Position numbers and translations under genes: made by a program. The notes under the pieces were generated by a model. That model was not told the origin of the DNA, did no database searches, and was given only the letters and a program-made list of their open reading frames with translations. A stretch of 64,000 nt of DNA from Candidatus Solirubrobacter pratensis (GTDB lineage Bacteria; Actinomycetota; Thermoleophilia; Solirubrobacterales; Solirubrobacteraceae). The stretch spans positions 838,599-902,598 of the forward strand of contig NZ_KE384480.1 of the NCBI RefSeq assembly GCF_000425945.1. The letters are read 5' to 3'. Of the stretch, positions 1 to 8,410 are shown piece by piece. The first letter of the stretch is position 1. Every line of letters starts with the position of its first letter.

Positions 1-75
1 CGATGCGGAAGCTGAAGTCCGTGCGGCTGTTGCGCTGCGTCCCGGTGTACGGCCTTCTGGACCCAGCCGACCGGA

Positions 76-480
76 TTAGCTCAGCCGCCACTCGCCGGTG
101 TTGTCGCCGAACCGGAGTCCAGCGTGAACTGGAAGGTCTTGACCTTCCGGTTGGCGGGAACCTCGAACGGGACGCACAGGCGGCGCTTGGAGCCGGGGGA
201 GATCTTGATGCCCGACTGCGACTCGCACCTGCCCGCCAAGTGGTGATCGTCGAGTCCGCCTGCTCGTCGCGCGCCGTGATGATCGCGGCGCCGTTGCCCG
301 GACCGTCGTCGTAGGTGCCATCGCTGACGTTGCGGAGCAGCCTGACGCCGACGAACCGCCTGCCGGACTCCGGCTCGTCGTACTCGCCCGCGACCATCGG
401 GTCCAGCACGCCGACGACGGTGACCTTCATCGTCACGTCAGAGCCTTCGAGGGTGATCGAGTCCCTAGCCCGCGGGCTTA
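76..480 (-). pseudogene. DUF4352-domain protein, frameshifted
   Basis: Read on the minus strand, three frames together give one continuous DUF4352-like (Ig-like, usually secreted or lipoprotein) domain. The first frame carries DSITLEGSD, then KVTVVGVLDP, GRRFVGVRL and GPGNGAAII. A second frame carries CESQSGIKISPGSKRRLC, VPFEVP and KTFQFTLDSG. A third ends GDNTGEWRLS and stops. The order matches the family: start strand, the RRFV core, the C-to-C pair, and a final T-G-W. At least two one-base shifts are needed, near 245-255 and near 90-110, so no single frame spans the domain. The signal-peptide end is not recognisable upstream of about 480. It is divergent from the collagen-like gene that follows. 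The family call rests on motif memory; the broken frame is directly visible. Confidence 0.6.
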
Positions 481-567
481 TGAGAGGCGACCGTAACCAG
501 GCGTGGGGACCTCACCAGTCGAACACTTGTCCAGTCGAGGGCCCCGGCGTGGGATAGCGTGCTCTGC

Positions 568-1029
568 ATGACCGGTGACACGGAAGTCCTCGATCCCGCG
601 CCTGACCATCCGCCCGCGCCGTCGCGCCTACAGCGGCCGGTCACGCTGCGTGGCCTGATCGCGGCGTGCGCGCTGACGGCGGTGGTGTCGTGCGCGGTCG
701 CGATGCTGATCGCCGCGGCGGTGATCGGCCGCGGTCCGGCCGGGCCAGCCGGAGCGCGTGCGGAGGCGGGGGCGCGCGGCCCCGAGGGGCCGGTCGGCGT
801 CGGCGCGCCAGGTCCGCGCGGTGACCGCGGCCCGCGCGGTCGGACCGGACCGACAGGGCCATCAGGGCAGGCCGACGAGGAGTCGGTGTTCACGGCCATC
901 GAGGGTGACCCGGACCGGCTGCGTCAGGTCGCCAACGACGGCGGCCCCACCACGAGCGATCTGTGCAGCCAGTTCCTGCAGTCCGACGCGGGCACGCTCA
1001 ACGACATCTACTACTACGGCGGCTGCTGA
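568..1029 (+). CDS. Membrane-anchored collagen-like protein (paralogue 1)
   Basis: A 153-residue protein. It has a short acidic N-terminus starting MTGDTEVLDP, one transmembrane segment at about residues 26-50 (LIAACALTAVVSCAVAML), a Gly-X-Y tract of about 50 residues with many GPxG triplets, and a conserved tail (DEESVFTAIE, then TSDLC and a terminal cysteine). A GTG nine bases upstream is also in frame. I prefer the ATG at 568 because the paralogue at 14341-14805 begins at the matching methionine (MSDDTEVLD). Collagen-like repeats in bacteria usually form trimeric stalks; here the stalk would face outward from one membrane anchor. Two cysteines in the tail could form a disulphide. The role is unknown. 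The pairing with a diverged copy in the same island is the notable point. Confidence 0.75.
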   Translation: MTGDTEVLDPAPDHPPAPSRLQRPVTLRGLIAACALTAVVSCAVAMLIAAAVIGRGPAGPAGARAEAGARGPEGPVGVGAPGPRGDRGPRGRTGPTGPSGQADEESVFTAIEGDPDRLRQVANDGGPTTSDLCSQFLQSDAGTLNDIYYYGGC

Positions 1030-1429
1030 CGCCGGGGGCGTAGGCCGCGCGGCATGGGCGGGCGAGCTAATCGAGCACGCTAATGCGCGCGTCCAGTGCG
1101 GCGTCGAGGCGCCTCCGCTGTGCTCGACGCGCAGGTCACGTCAGCCAGCGCGGGGTCGTCCACGGGCGGCTGCTGGTGGAGATGTCGGGCCGGTCGCGGC
1201 GGCGGTGCAAGACACCGTGCGTGTGCCGCAGCGCCGCGCGAGGTGGAGGCGCACGACCAGTCGCGAGCGGCCCTGTCAGGGCACTGACGAGCAGTACGCT
1301 GGCCGGGCCGCGCCCGGCGCGACACCAGAACGCCTGTCGCCGGACTCGTCTTAACCGGGGGGTTGCCTGACCTCTCATTTTTCTGTAGGCATCCCTCTGC
1401 CAAGGGCCACCACTGAGGGGGAAGTGACT
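1030..1429. other. Intergenic stretch, no gene recognised
   Basis: About 400 bases follow the collagen-like gene. Open frames occur on both strands, but none has protein-like composition or a convincing ribosome site. The last 90 bases turn less GC-rich and lead into the good ribosome-binding site of the next gene, so the promoter for the 1430-2876 run probably lies here. Confidence 0.4.
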
Positions 1430-1807
1430 ATGCCGCGTCGCAAAACAAGCTGGGCGTTGATCATCTGGACGGTGATCTTCGCCGTCTGGATAATCGCCGG
1501 AATCGCAGGCAACGACTGCGCGTCGCAGACCGGCGACGGCGTGATCTCCAACCAGACCGCCCAGGACGCCTGCGCGGCGGGCACCGGCATCGGCGTCGCG
1601 CTGATCTTCGTGTTGTGGTTCATCGGGTTCGTCGCGCTGTCGCTGGTGTGGCTGATGACCCGCGGCCGTCGCAGCCGTGACTGCCCGGTGTGCGGCAAGA
1701 GCGTCAAGCGCGGACTCGTGAAGTGCGACAACTGCGGCCACGACTTCCGGCCCTCCAACCAGTCGCAGCGGGCAGAGCAGCTCAGCAGTCCAGCAGCGGA
1801 CGGCTAG
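1430..1807 (+). CDS. Two-pass membrane protein with C-terminal zinc ribbon
   Basis: A 125-residue protein. Two hydrophobic segments (about residues 9-28 and 54-76) flank a short extracytoplasmic loop with two cysteines. They are followed by a zinc ribbon, CPVCGKSVKRGLVKCDNCGHDF, of the C-x2-C/C-x2-C type, at about residues 86-107. A GAGGGGA ribosome site ends seven bases before the ATG at 1430, which decides the start over an in-frame GTG at 1424. It is first of three co-directional genes (1430-2876) with gaps of 9-13 bases, probably one transcript. Ribbons of this type often bind other proteins or nucleic acid on the cytoplasmic face. The function is not recognised. Confidence 0.7.
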   Translation: MPRRKTSWALIIWTVIFAVWIIAGIAGNDCASQTGDGVISNQTAQDACAAGTGIGVALIFVLWFIGFVALSLVWLMTRGRRSRDCPVCGKSVKRGLVKCDNCGHDFRPSNQSQRAEQLSSPAADG

Positions 1808-1816
1808 CCGCCCGGC

Positions 1817-2230
1817 GTGCAGCAGAACGTCTACGTCACCCAGAACAACCGCGGCTGCTTCAGCGGCTGCGGCACCGCGTTCGCGGTGATCCTGCTGATC
1901 GGGATCGCCGTGCAGTATTGGTACGTCTCCGTCGCGCTGGTCGTGATCGGAGCGGCCGTGGGCGTCTGGTACTACCGCACCCAGCGGGCCGCTGTCGCGG
2001 CCGGGCCTGTCGGCGGCGCCGAGTCCGGGCGGCTCGCCGCCGCGCCGGGGAACGACCCGGCCGCCGCGCGAACGTGCGCGAGCTGCGGTGAGCTGACGGC
2101 CGGGAACTTCTGCTCGCACTGCGGCGCCGCGCAATCGCGCACGTGCGCGGGCTGCGGCAAGCCGGGCTTGCTGAGCGCCTACTGCCCTGAATGCGGAGCG
2201 GCGACGTACACGCCACCGACCCCTACCTGA
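1817..2230 (+). CDS. Membrane protein with double zinc ribbon
   Basis: A 137-residue protein from a GTG start. One or two hydrophobic segments lie at about residues 18-52. After a Gly/Ala-rich linker come two zinc ribbons in tandem, CASCGELTAGNFCSHCGA and CAGCGKPGLLSAYCPECGA, like DZANK-type double ribbons. It starts 9 bases after the preceding single-ribbon protein and shares its design: membrane anchor plus cytoplasmic ribbons. The two may form a complex; that is inference. No enzyme motif is seen. Confidence 0.65.
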   Translation: MQQNVYVTQNNRGCFSGCGTAFAVILLIGIAVQYWYVSVALVVIGAAVGVWYYRTQRAAVAAGPVGGAESGRLAAAPGNDPAAARTCASCGELTAGNFCSHCGAAQSRTCAGCGKPGLLSAYCPECGAATYTPPTPT

Positions 2231-2243
2231 AGGACCAACGGAC

Positions 2244-2876
2244 ATGCGATTCAGTCACGCCGGTGCGATGCTTGGTGCGGTGCTCGTGCTGGCCGGGTGC
2301 GGCGGGGCCAGCGGGCCGGTCCCGGACGTGGTCGGCAAACGCCTCGACGTAGCCAAGAGCACGATGAAGGAGACCGGCTACGACACCGAGGAGATCGGCG
2401 GCGGGACGTTCGGGGTCCTGAACGAGTCCAACTGGACGGTGTGTGAGACCGACCCGCCCGCCGGAACAACAAGCTCCGGCAAGGTCAAGCTGATCGTGGA
2501 CCGCACCTGCTCCGCTACCGCCAGCTCGGCCAGCGGCACGAGCGACGCCGCCGAGACCGCGACGCCGGAGCCGACCAGGACCGAGGAGCCGACGCCGGAG
2601 CCGACGCCGAAGCCCAAGAAGAAGCGACGCAAGCCGCGTCCGACGGTCACGGCGATCACGGTGCCGGACGTGGTCGGGATGGACCATCAGGCCGCCCAGG
2701 ACCGGATGCAGGCGGTCGGCCTGTACAACCTGCGCGAACGCGATGCCACCGGGCAGGGCAGGATGTTGGTCTGGGACCGCAACTGGGTCGTGGTCCGGCA
2801 ATCCCCGCCGCCGGGCGCCGCCGCGACCGAGACCACGGAGGTGACGCTGTACTCCGTCAAGGACGGCGAGCGGTAA
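2244..2876 (+). CDS. PASTA-domain lipoprotein
   Basis: A 210-residue lipoprotein. The signal peptide ends in a lipobox, LAGC, giving a lipidated Cys19. Two PASTA-type modules are visible. The first (about residues 26-90) begins VPDVVGKRLDVAKSTM and contains the typical DPPAGT. The second (about 140-205) begins VPDVVGMDHQAAQDRM and contains QSPPPGA. They are joined by a proline, glutamate and lysine-rich spacer (TPEPTRTEEPTPEP). PASTA modules usually bind peptidoglycan or muropeptides and are best known from serine/threonine kinases and penicillin-binding proteins. Here no kinase is attached, so a cell-wall tether or sensor is likely. It closes the 1430-2876 gene run. Confidence 0.75.
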   Translation: MRFSHAGAMLGAVLVLAGCGGASGPVPDVVGKRLDVAKSTMKETGYDTEEIGGGTFGVLNESNWTVCETDPPAGTTSSGKVKLIVDRTCSATASSASGTSDAAETATPEPTRTEEPTPEPTPKPKKKRRKPRPTVTAITVPDVVGMDHQAAQDRMQAVGLYNLRERDATGQGRMLVWDRNWVVVRQSPPPGAAATETTEVTLYSVKDGER

Positions 2877-2931
2877 CGACCGATGAAGCAGAGCAATGGC
2901 GAGCGCAACGGGCTCGGAGGCGCCCCTGTGG

Positions 2932-3765
2932 CTACCCTGCGTCCACCTCGACGTGCAGGTTCTCGGTGTCGCCTGTCACGGTTAGCACGATGTCGGCTTC
3001 GTCCCCGCTGGACCCGACGAGATGACATCGCGTGCTGTCGCCGGGGCCGACAGCGGCGTCCTTCGGACATTCGAGCGACTCGAATTCCCCGCCGCGTTCG
3101 TGCACGTAGTCCGCGACCTCCTGTTCGAGCGCGTCGGCGGTCAGAACGCCGGGCAGCCTCGGATCAGCATCTTCGCCGCAGTAGCGTTTCGCGCACACGG
3201 CGTCGATGACCTCGTTGAGGCTGCTGGAGGAGTCAACCTGGCAGAGTCCATCAACGATATCGCCGTCTTCGACACCAGTCGAGCGCAGCAGGTTCAAACG
3301 GTCACCGGCCGATGCGGAGTTCCAGGAGGAACAACTGCTGGACGGGCTTAGACCGCCGCGGTTCGCCGCCGCGAAGGCGATGGCCGCTACTACCAAGCCG
3401 GTGAGCGTTGCCGCAATTGCCTTCGAGCGACGCGGTGCCCGAGACCACCTCGCGTGGATCATGGGAGAGGGGCTGGACCACAGCCCACCACGGTCCGGAT
3501 GACCATTATCCGGCTCTCGACGGTGGTCCGTTGGTTCAGTTGCGGTTCCGTCCCGCGGCAATCGTGGACCTGCGGGCGGCGCCCAGTGTCTGCGAACGTC
3601 TGGTTGATCGGGTTCTCGGCAGTTCCTCGTCCACTCGGACCCATTCCACCAGCGTGGTCGTTCGACACCTTCGACCGGATCTGGGTACCACCCCGGGGGT
3701 TGCTGGCCGCCCGTTGCCGTGGCCTCCTGCGCGCCGTCCGGGCGCTCGGGATCGTTCAAGTCCAT
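2932..3765 (-). CDS. DUF2510 / DUF4333 single-pass membrane protein
   Basis: A 277-residue protein. The N-terminal cytoplasmic part holds a DUF2510 motif (PPGWYPDP, then RWWNGSEWT) at about residues 22-46. A proline-rich linker leads to one transmembrane helix at about 118-136 (IAATLTGLVVAAIAFAA). The extracytoplasmic part carries six or more cysteines and ends in a DUF4333-like module (LECPKDAAVGPGDSTRCHL, about residues 227-275). Both domains are common in actinobacterial surface proteins of unknown role. It is convergent with the PASTA lipoprotein; no operon partner is seen. The frame is intact. Confidence 0.75.
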   Translation of the reverse strand: MDLNDPERPDGAQEATATGGQQPPGWYPDPVEGVERPRWWNGSEWTRNCREPDQPDVRRHWAPPAGPRLPRDGTATEPTDHRREPDNGHPDRGGLWSSPSPMIHARWSRAPRRSKAIAATLTGLVVAAIAFAAANRGGLSPSSSCSSWNSASAGDRLNLLRSTGVEDGDIVDGLCQVDSSSSLNEVIDAVCAKRYCGEDADPRLPGVLTADALEQEVADYVHERGGEFESLECPKDAAVGPGDSTRCHLVGSSGDEADIVLTVTGDTENLHVEVDAG

Positions 3766-3896
3766 CCGTGTCCTTGTCGCGTAGGTGACCCTGATGCTTC
3801 AGTCATCTGAAGCGGGCGCGACTTCTATCTCGTTGGAGCAACGCTTTCAACTGGCGCCACCCATTGGTGTAGTCCTGTACGCACGTTGGCGCCGGT

Positions 3897-4562
3897 TCAA
3901 CCTTGCCGGGACGGTCGCGGTGCCTGCTCGCGCTCGGCCGATCCCAGCACCGCGCGCACGCTCGACGGGTACCACTGAGCGCCCCCTTGCGCGGTCGGTA
4001 CACCGTCGTCGTTGAGCGAGTCGGCAATCGCCTTCAGCGTCGATCCTTGCTCGCGCTGCATCACGATTCGGGCCACCACCTCGTCAGCAAGCTGGCGCGG
4101 GCGGCCGAGCCGCACACCTTGTGCCTTCTTGACGGCGAGGGCGTCGCGCGTTCGCTGTCCGATCAGCCGCCGCTCGAACTGCGCGAACGTGGCGAGGACG
4201 TGGGCCATCGCCTCACCGGCGGGCGTCGTGGTATCCACCGCGCAGTCCAGGGCGACGAGCGCCCAGTTCTGCTTCTGAGCCGTGGCCATGACGCCTGTGA
4301 AGTCGAGCATCGAGCGTGAGAGGCGGTCGAGCTTGCTCACGACGAGCGCGTCGGCCTCCTTGCGCTTGAGCGCGTCGAGGGCGGCCTGCACGCCGGGGCG
4401 CTTCAGATCCTTCGCGGAGAACCCTGCGTCCTCGACGACGCGGACCACGCTCCAGCCACGGCGCCCGCACTCGGCCGCAATGGTCGCGCGCTGAGCTTCA
4501 AGCCCGGCGCCGCTAGATCGCTGCTCTTCCGTGGACACGCGCAGGTACGCTAGGACGCGCAT
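3897..4562 (-). CDS. Small serine recombinase (resolvase/invertase type)
   Basis: A 221-residue site-specific recombinase of the resolvase/invertase family. The catalytic serine is Ser10 in YLRVSTEEQ. The other active-site signature is VVSKLDRLSRS at about residues 75-85, followed by the E-helix region (QFERRLIGQRTRDAL). Residues about 150-205 resemble a short recombinase/HTH region (ADSLNDDGVPTAQGG), as in resolvases that bind DNA through a C-terminal helix-turn-helix. An AGGAGG ribosome site lies five bases before the ATG. No transposase is adjacent, so it could be a remnant of a Tn3-like element or a dimer-resolution enzyme of the island. It is distinct from the large recombinase at 27901-29379. 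Confidence 0.85.
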   Translation of the reverse strand: MRVLAYLRVSTEEQRSSGAGLEAQRATIAAECGRRGWSVVRVVEDAGFSAKDLKRPGVQAALDALKRKEADALVVSKLDRLSRSMLDFTGVMATAQKQNWALVALDCAVDTTTPAGEAMAHVLATFAQFERRLIGQRTRDALAVKKAQGVRLGRPRQLADEVVARIVMQREQGSTLKAIADSLNDDGVPTAQGGAQWYPSSVRAVLGSAEREQAPRPSRQG

Positions 4563-5457
4563 TCGAACCTCCTGTGTTCGATGCCATGGCCCCGGCGATG
4601 TCAGTCGCGCGGGGCCACTTTCCGTCCGTAATCATACAGCAAACGGTCGATTGCTGTACGTGCTCGCACCCAATCGACCGAAACAACCGGACGGATCGGA
4701 ACCGACAGCGCTTACAACCCTCGGCCAGATAGACGCGAGCGCCAACAAACCGGAGGACCCGTAGGAGTCCCGGCGCTGGCGAATTGGGTCCCCTAAGTGA
4801 CCTTTGCAGCGCGCGGGTATCGCCGGGGGTGCCTGATGACAACGCAAGAGCAGGCTCGGACTGCGGATTGCGGCGCGCGAGCCTCGTGCCTCAGTCAAGC
4901 GAGGCGTCATCACCTGTCTTTGATTCGAGGCCGCCGCAATCACGCACGGCTCGGGCACCGTGAGCAGATGCCGACGACGGCGCAGAACTTGCCGAAGCGC
5001 TCGGCGTCGGCGCGGCTCTCCGGCGCGTAGGCGTCCACGAAGGGCGTGTGGTCCACGCCGATTACCGGCGCGGAAGAGCCCGCAGCTAGTGCGCGATCAG
5101 GATCCACGGTCCGGCCTAACCTTGAGGAAAGGTCGCCATTTGCAGGGCTTTCAATCCGTCCGGCCCAAATGGTATGCGGCAAAATGCGGATTTGCACCCG
5201 GTGCTAGCTTCGGCCAATGGATCGCGACCACCGTCTTTCCAGCCAGGAGCCCCGGGAGCGGGGCGGGACCGGCCCCGATGCAGCGTGTTTGCGCGTGTGA
5301 TGCCGCCGCCTGGCCATCTTTCCGTTGCTCTTTGCGAATGCGGAAGGCACTTGAGACTTGCTTGAGGGTTGAGTTCGTGCTCATCCTGAAGGCAAGCCGG
5401 GTCACCTGACCCGCACACACCTACATCACTCCGTGGCTACCGAGAGGAGTCCACTCG
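4563..5457. other. Long intergenic region with a repeat, no certain gene
   Basis: About 900 bases between the resolvase and the next convincing gene. It contains the copy at 4745-4816 of a diverged direct repeat shared with 27640-27712. On the minus strand a frame at 4940-5197 encodes a stretch (PFVDAYAPESRADAERFG) that looks somewhat protein-like, but it has no good start and no family I recognise. The rest shows conflicting short frames on both strands and is probably a scar of lost genes. Confidence 0.4.
4745..4816 (+). repeat. Diverged direct repeat, copy A
   Basis: About 72 bases aligning by eye with 27640-27712. The shared blocks are ACAAACCGGAGGA, TAGGAGTCCCGG, GGGTCCC, GTGACC and CAGCGCGCGG, in the same order and nearly the same spacing. 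It sits 180 bases upstream of the small resolvase start. Its meaning is unknown. Confidence 0.6.
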
Positions 5458-5679
5458 ATGCAGTGCCCTTACTGCGGCCATGACGGGCAGCCGTCCGTTT
5501 CTGGTCCCTATCTCCATCCGATGGTGCTCGGCCTCGCGCACATTGTGTGCTCGGGCTGTGACCGCTACCTGTCCAGCATCGCGGCTCCGATGCCTGATGG
5601 CACCGTGGTGCCGATGCGCCACGCAACGTTGGGTGAGGGCGCAACGGACTCAGGCGTGCTCTTGGACGAAGCCGCCTAA
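5458..5679 (+). CDS. Small zinc-ribbon protein
   Basis: A 73-residue protein. A CPYCGHDG knuckle near the N-terminus and CSGCDR at about residues 31-36 give a C-x2-C/C-x2-C zinc ribbon. The remainder is short and without a known motif. A GAGAGGAG ribosome site lies 8 bases before the ATG, which makes the start firm. It is 32 bases upstream of the HNH-like gene, so the two are probably cotranscribed. It may be an accessory to that gene or a small DNA- or protein-binding adaptor; nothing in the sequence decides this. Confidence 0.7.
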   Translation: MQCPYCGHDGQPSVSGPYLHPMVLGLAHIVCSGCDRYLSSIAAPMPDGTVVPMRHATLGEGATDSGVLLDEAA

Positions 5680-5711
5680 CCAAAGGACAGGACAAGCCGA
5701 GAGGCAGCGCG

Positions 5712-6500
5712 ATGACGACTAGCCCCGACCAGACGCGTCCCAGCGGCAAGCCATGCGCCTACTGCGGTGAGCCGATGTCCAGGGCCGCAGGCAACATCGT
5801 GACCAAGGAACACGTCCTGCCGCTGTGGCTCATGCCGTACCTCGGAGATCCGGCCCAGGGCGGCGTCACGCACACGATCAGGCAGGGCGTGCGCGGTCCG
5901 GTCCTGCGCGAGTGGACGACGGACACGCTCGACCTCGCCGCCAAGAAGGTGTGCCGTGAATGCAACAACGGGTGGATGAACGACCTGGAGAACCTAGCGA
6001 AGCCGCATCTGATCCCGCTGCTGGAGGGCAACCGGCGCGTGCTCGATGCTCCGACTCAACGCATCCTTGCGGCGTGGGCCGTGAAGACCGCGCTCGCCCT
6101 CGGGCTGGCGAACGCAGGAGCCAAGGCCATCGATGTCGAGCACTACCGCGCATTGACCACGCTGAAGCGCAGGCCGCCTCCGAAGACACACGTGTGGCTC
6201 AGCGCCTACAGAGGCTGGCGTCACGCCTTCCATCATCAGAGCACGCTCACGTTGACCGACTCGAAGGGAAGCGTCGATGGCTACGCATCCACCGTGTCCG
6301 TCACTCGCCCGATCTTCCATGTGGCTGGCCACTCCCACGCGCATGAGGTTGACATCGTGAAGGGCGGGATCTGGCCCTTCGCGGCCGTGCAGATTTGGCC
6401 CGTGCTCGGTCTGGCACACTGGCCCACGCGGATGATCGTGGACGACGACCAGCTTCTAAGCATGGCTACAACGTGGAAGACACGCGACTTCGTGGGCTGA
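5712..6500 (+). CDS. HNH-like zinc-binding protein
   Basis: A 262-residue protein with the pattern of a treble-clef HNH-type nuclease core. CAYCGEPM (about residues 16-23) is the first knuckle, IVTKEHVLPLWL (about 29-40) holds the histidine expected in the beta-hairpin, and CRECNNGWMNDLEN (about 78-91) is the second knuckle with the asparagine and helix typical of this group. The C-terminal two thirds have no recognised domain; a hydrophobic HVAGHSHAHE stretch and the end (MIVDDDQLLSMATTW) suggest a folded partner domain. Proteins of this layout are common in phages and mobile islands. Nuclease activity is inferred from the motifs. It follows the zinc-ribbon gene at 5458-5679. Confidence 0.65.
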   Translation: MTTSPDQTRPSGKPCAYCGEPMSRAAGNIVTKEHVLPLWLMPYLGDPAQGGVTHTIRQGVRGPVLREWTTDTLDLAAKKVCRECNNGWMNDLENLAKPHLIPLLEGNRRVLDAPTQRILAAWAVKTALALGLANAGAKAIDVEHYRALTTLKRRPPPKTHVWLSAYRGWRHAFHHQSTLTLTDSKGSVDGYASTVSVTRPIFHVAGHSHAHEVDIVKGGIWPFAAVQIWPVLGLAHWPTRMIVDDDQLLSMATTWKTRDFVG

Positions 6501-6533
6501 CTCTCCGTACACGCACTGGTCTAGACTTCCGCT

Positions 6534-6773
6534 ATGGCTCACTACGTGCCGCGTTACCCGGATCCGGATAAGCATCAGGCGATCAAGGTCTACGTCTCAC
6601 GAGACGGCATGGCTCGTTCTCCCGTCCTTGATAAGGAGCACTCGCTTCGAGACTGCCCGCACATCAAGGGGCAGCCAGTTACCATGCGTCCTGAGCCGAC
6701 GTTCGGCGCCGCGTCATGGTGCGACTGGTGCTGGCAACACGATATCCGTCTTGGAGCGCCGACCCCTCGGTAG
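6534..6773 (+). CDS. Small hypothetical protein
   Basis: A 79-residue protein with no recognised family. It is rich in Asp, His and Pro, with one cysteine pair near the end (WCDWC) and another cysteine plus histidine in DCPHIKG. These could bind one zinc ion. It begins 33 bases after the HNH-like gene in the same direction, so it may belong to the same transcript. The DNA here is visibly less GC-rich than the chromosome to the right. Confidence 0.55.
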   Translation: MAHYVPRYPDPDKHQAIKVYVSRDGMARSPVLDKEHSLRDCPHIKGQPVTMRPEPTFGAASWCDWCWQHDIRLGAPTPR

Positions 6774-6799
6774 CAAGCGAATGTTCGGCTGTATCGAGA

Positions 6800-7211
6800 C
6801 CCCCTGAGCGGCTACGGTCGCGCGATACGCATCTTCCTAGTCGCCGTTTTGTGCCTGATCATCGGTTCGGAGCGGCGTGGGCGATATTCGAGACATCATG
6901 GGGCCGCAACCAGGCGCGTCAGGCCGCCGCGTTCGATGTCGGCACGATCCAGCTCGTCGCCGTCAAGACCTCCTCTCGCGTCAAGGACGCGGAATGCTCG
7001 CAGGATCACGGGCCGTTCTACTCGTGCCGCCTGTACTCCGCGCCCGCCGCTGGCCGGGACTACGCCGTGGAGATCGGTCGAACCGGCCGGTGCTTCCACG
7101 GCACCGCTCAGCAGCCGACGCGCGACGCAACTCCATGCCGGTGAGCTTCAACAAGACGCGTCGCTCCCCGACACGATCTTTGGATACCTCTTGAGCAAGT
7201 CGGACTGCTAG
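6800..7211 (+). pseudogene. Decayed small secreted protein
   Basis: Three pieces in two frames read as one secreted protein. A hydrophobic signal-like segment (IRIFLVAVLCLIIG, from about 6825) is in one frame. A middle part in another frame (AIFETSWGRNQARQAAAFD, later IQLVAVKTSSRVKDAECS and GPFYSCRLYSAP) is rich in cysteine and looks protein-like. The end returns to the first frame (GELQQDASLPDTIFGYLLS) and stops at 7211. The intervening readings in the wrong frames are arginine and serine-rich noise. Two compensating one-base shifts explain this. No start codon is clear. The call is tentative and rests on composition. Confidence 0.4.
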
Positions 7212-7518
7212 CGCCGATTCACGCGGGCTTCGTCATGCCGTGTCCTGCCTCGTGTGCCGCCTCTGCCGCCAGCTTGTCTGCCCGCTTCGCTAGTCGGGCC
7301 TCCTGCTCGCGCTCGACCTGGGCGAGCTATGCCGTCGCCTCTTGAAGCTGGCCCACCGCAATTACCGACTCGGTGCTCCTGAACCCTGTTCACGCCACAC
7401 GGGCCTTTGGGTCGGCCACGCGGCGGGAGGCTGCGTTCCGCTCCACATCCGTGGTGGGAGCCCGGTAGGTCACCGCGCCCACGCCAGTAACGACGGACTC
7501 AACTACGCCCATCTAGAC

Positions 7519-7683
7519 TCATCTGCCCGCATGCTGGTCCAGGTCATCGTTGTCCGCGTCGGAGTAGCCCTCGTATCCGCACAGGAGATCGGGGTCCGTG
7601 CCCTCAAGCGGCCACAGCTTCACGCTGTAGCCAAGCTCGTGCAGGGCCTCGATGTGGACCTCGGCTTGTTCCGCGATGTTCAT
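7519..7683 (-). CDS. Small acidic protein, 54 residues
   Basis: A short frame of 54 codons that reads like a real protein: MNIAEQAEVHIEALHELGY, then VKLWPLEGTDPDLLCGYEGY and an acidic end (SDADNDDLDQ). The ribosome site AAAGGA lies 5 bases before the ATG. It is acidic, has one cysteine, and probably folds as a helix followed by a short sheet. No family is recognised. Acidic small proteins in mobile islands are sometimes DNA mimics or inhibitors; that would be a guess here. Confidence 0.5.
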   Translation of the reverse strand: MNIAEQAEVHIEALHELGYSVKLWPLEGTDPDLLCGYEGYSDADNDDLDQHAGR

Positions 7684-7843
7684 GCTGTCCTTTCGTGCTG
7701 CCGGTTGACTTGAGCCGCTGAGGGCGGCTGATAGTTTCTAATCGGCCGTCAGGCGAGCCGCTGGAGAGGTACCGCCGTCGAACGCAGAAGAGCCCCCGTC
7801 GAGTGATGGAGCTCTCCGCGCGCGAGATCGCTGACGAGCAAAA

Positions 7844-8410
7844 CTAGGCTGCGATGGCTAGACCTGCTGTCTCGCTGTAGGGCACACCGTGCGCGTCGGC
7901 CCATTCGGCCTTCCGGTCATAGACGTACCTCGGGAAGACAAGTACTTCGTCTTCGCCTCGCGCATCAAAGAGGGCCACGGCGCGTTCGCGACGCACCTTA
8001 CCGACCGTCACAGTGGCAGCGATGGTGCGCCCGCATCTCGCGAAGCGACGAGCGAACCAGTCGGCGCACTGTCGGTCAAGAGTCCAGCTAAGCCCGGAAA
8101 CGCCGTTGAGGATCCGATAATCCGGAGTGCAACCGCTGAACCCTCGATACACCGTCACGCGATCGGGCAATGAAGCTAGCTTCGCCTGCTCCTCTGCCGT
8201 CATGAGGTTCTCCCTGCCGGGACGATCGGCTTTGAAGAGGGAACGCCAGTGCTCCGCCTTTAGGGGCTGGCGGTCGGAGTCCACCCAGGCGTGAGAGAGC
8301 GACTGCCAGTAGGTCATGTGGTCGAGGTCATCGGGTGCGTCAAGCACGAGCGTCCCGCGTCGGGAGTGGTCGGCGTACCGCCACTCGCGTAGCCATTGAT
8401 CTACGGTCAT
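7844..8410 (-). CDS. Putative ADP-ribosyltransferase-fold protein
   Basis: A 188-residue protein from the ATG at 8410; the frame is open for 25 more codons upstream, but that part is Arg/His-rich and unlike protein. Three motifs in the right order suggest the R-S-E class of mono-ADP-ribosyltransferases: an arginine in VTVYRGFSG (about residues 85-93), a serine in GLSWTLD (about 106-112) followed by ADWFARRF, and E-x-E in GEDEVLVF near residue 150. In this class the arginine and serine hold NAD and the second glutamate is catalytic. It could be a toxin, a phage-type modifier of host proteins, or an inactive relative. No antitoxin-like partner is evident next to it. The assignment is from motif spacing only. 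Confidence 0.45.
   Translation of the reverse strand: MTVDQWLREWRYADHSRRGTLVLDAPDDLDHMTYWQSLSHAWVDSDRQPLKAEHWRSLFKADRPGRENLMTAEEQAKLASLPDRVTVYRGFSGCTPDYRILNGVSGLSWTLDRQCADWFARRFARCGRTIAATVTVGKVRRERAVALFDARGEDEVLVFPRYVYDRKAEWADAHGVPYSETAGLAIAA

Noticed and set aside
3..314. Plus-strand open frame over the DUF4352 pseudogene
   Set aside because: The minus strand carries clear domain motifs; the plus reading has none.
4543..4577. Dyad CGAAC...GTTCG at the resolvase start as a LexA box
   Set aside because: The spacing is seven bases instead of four; it encloses the ribosome site.
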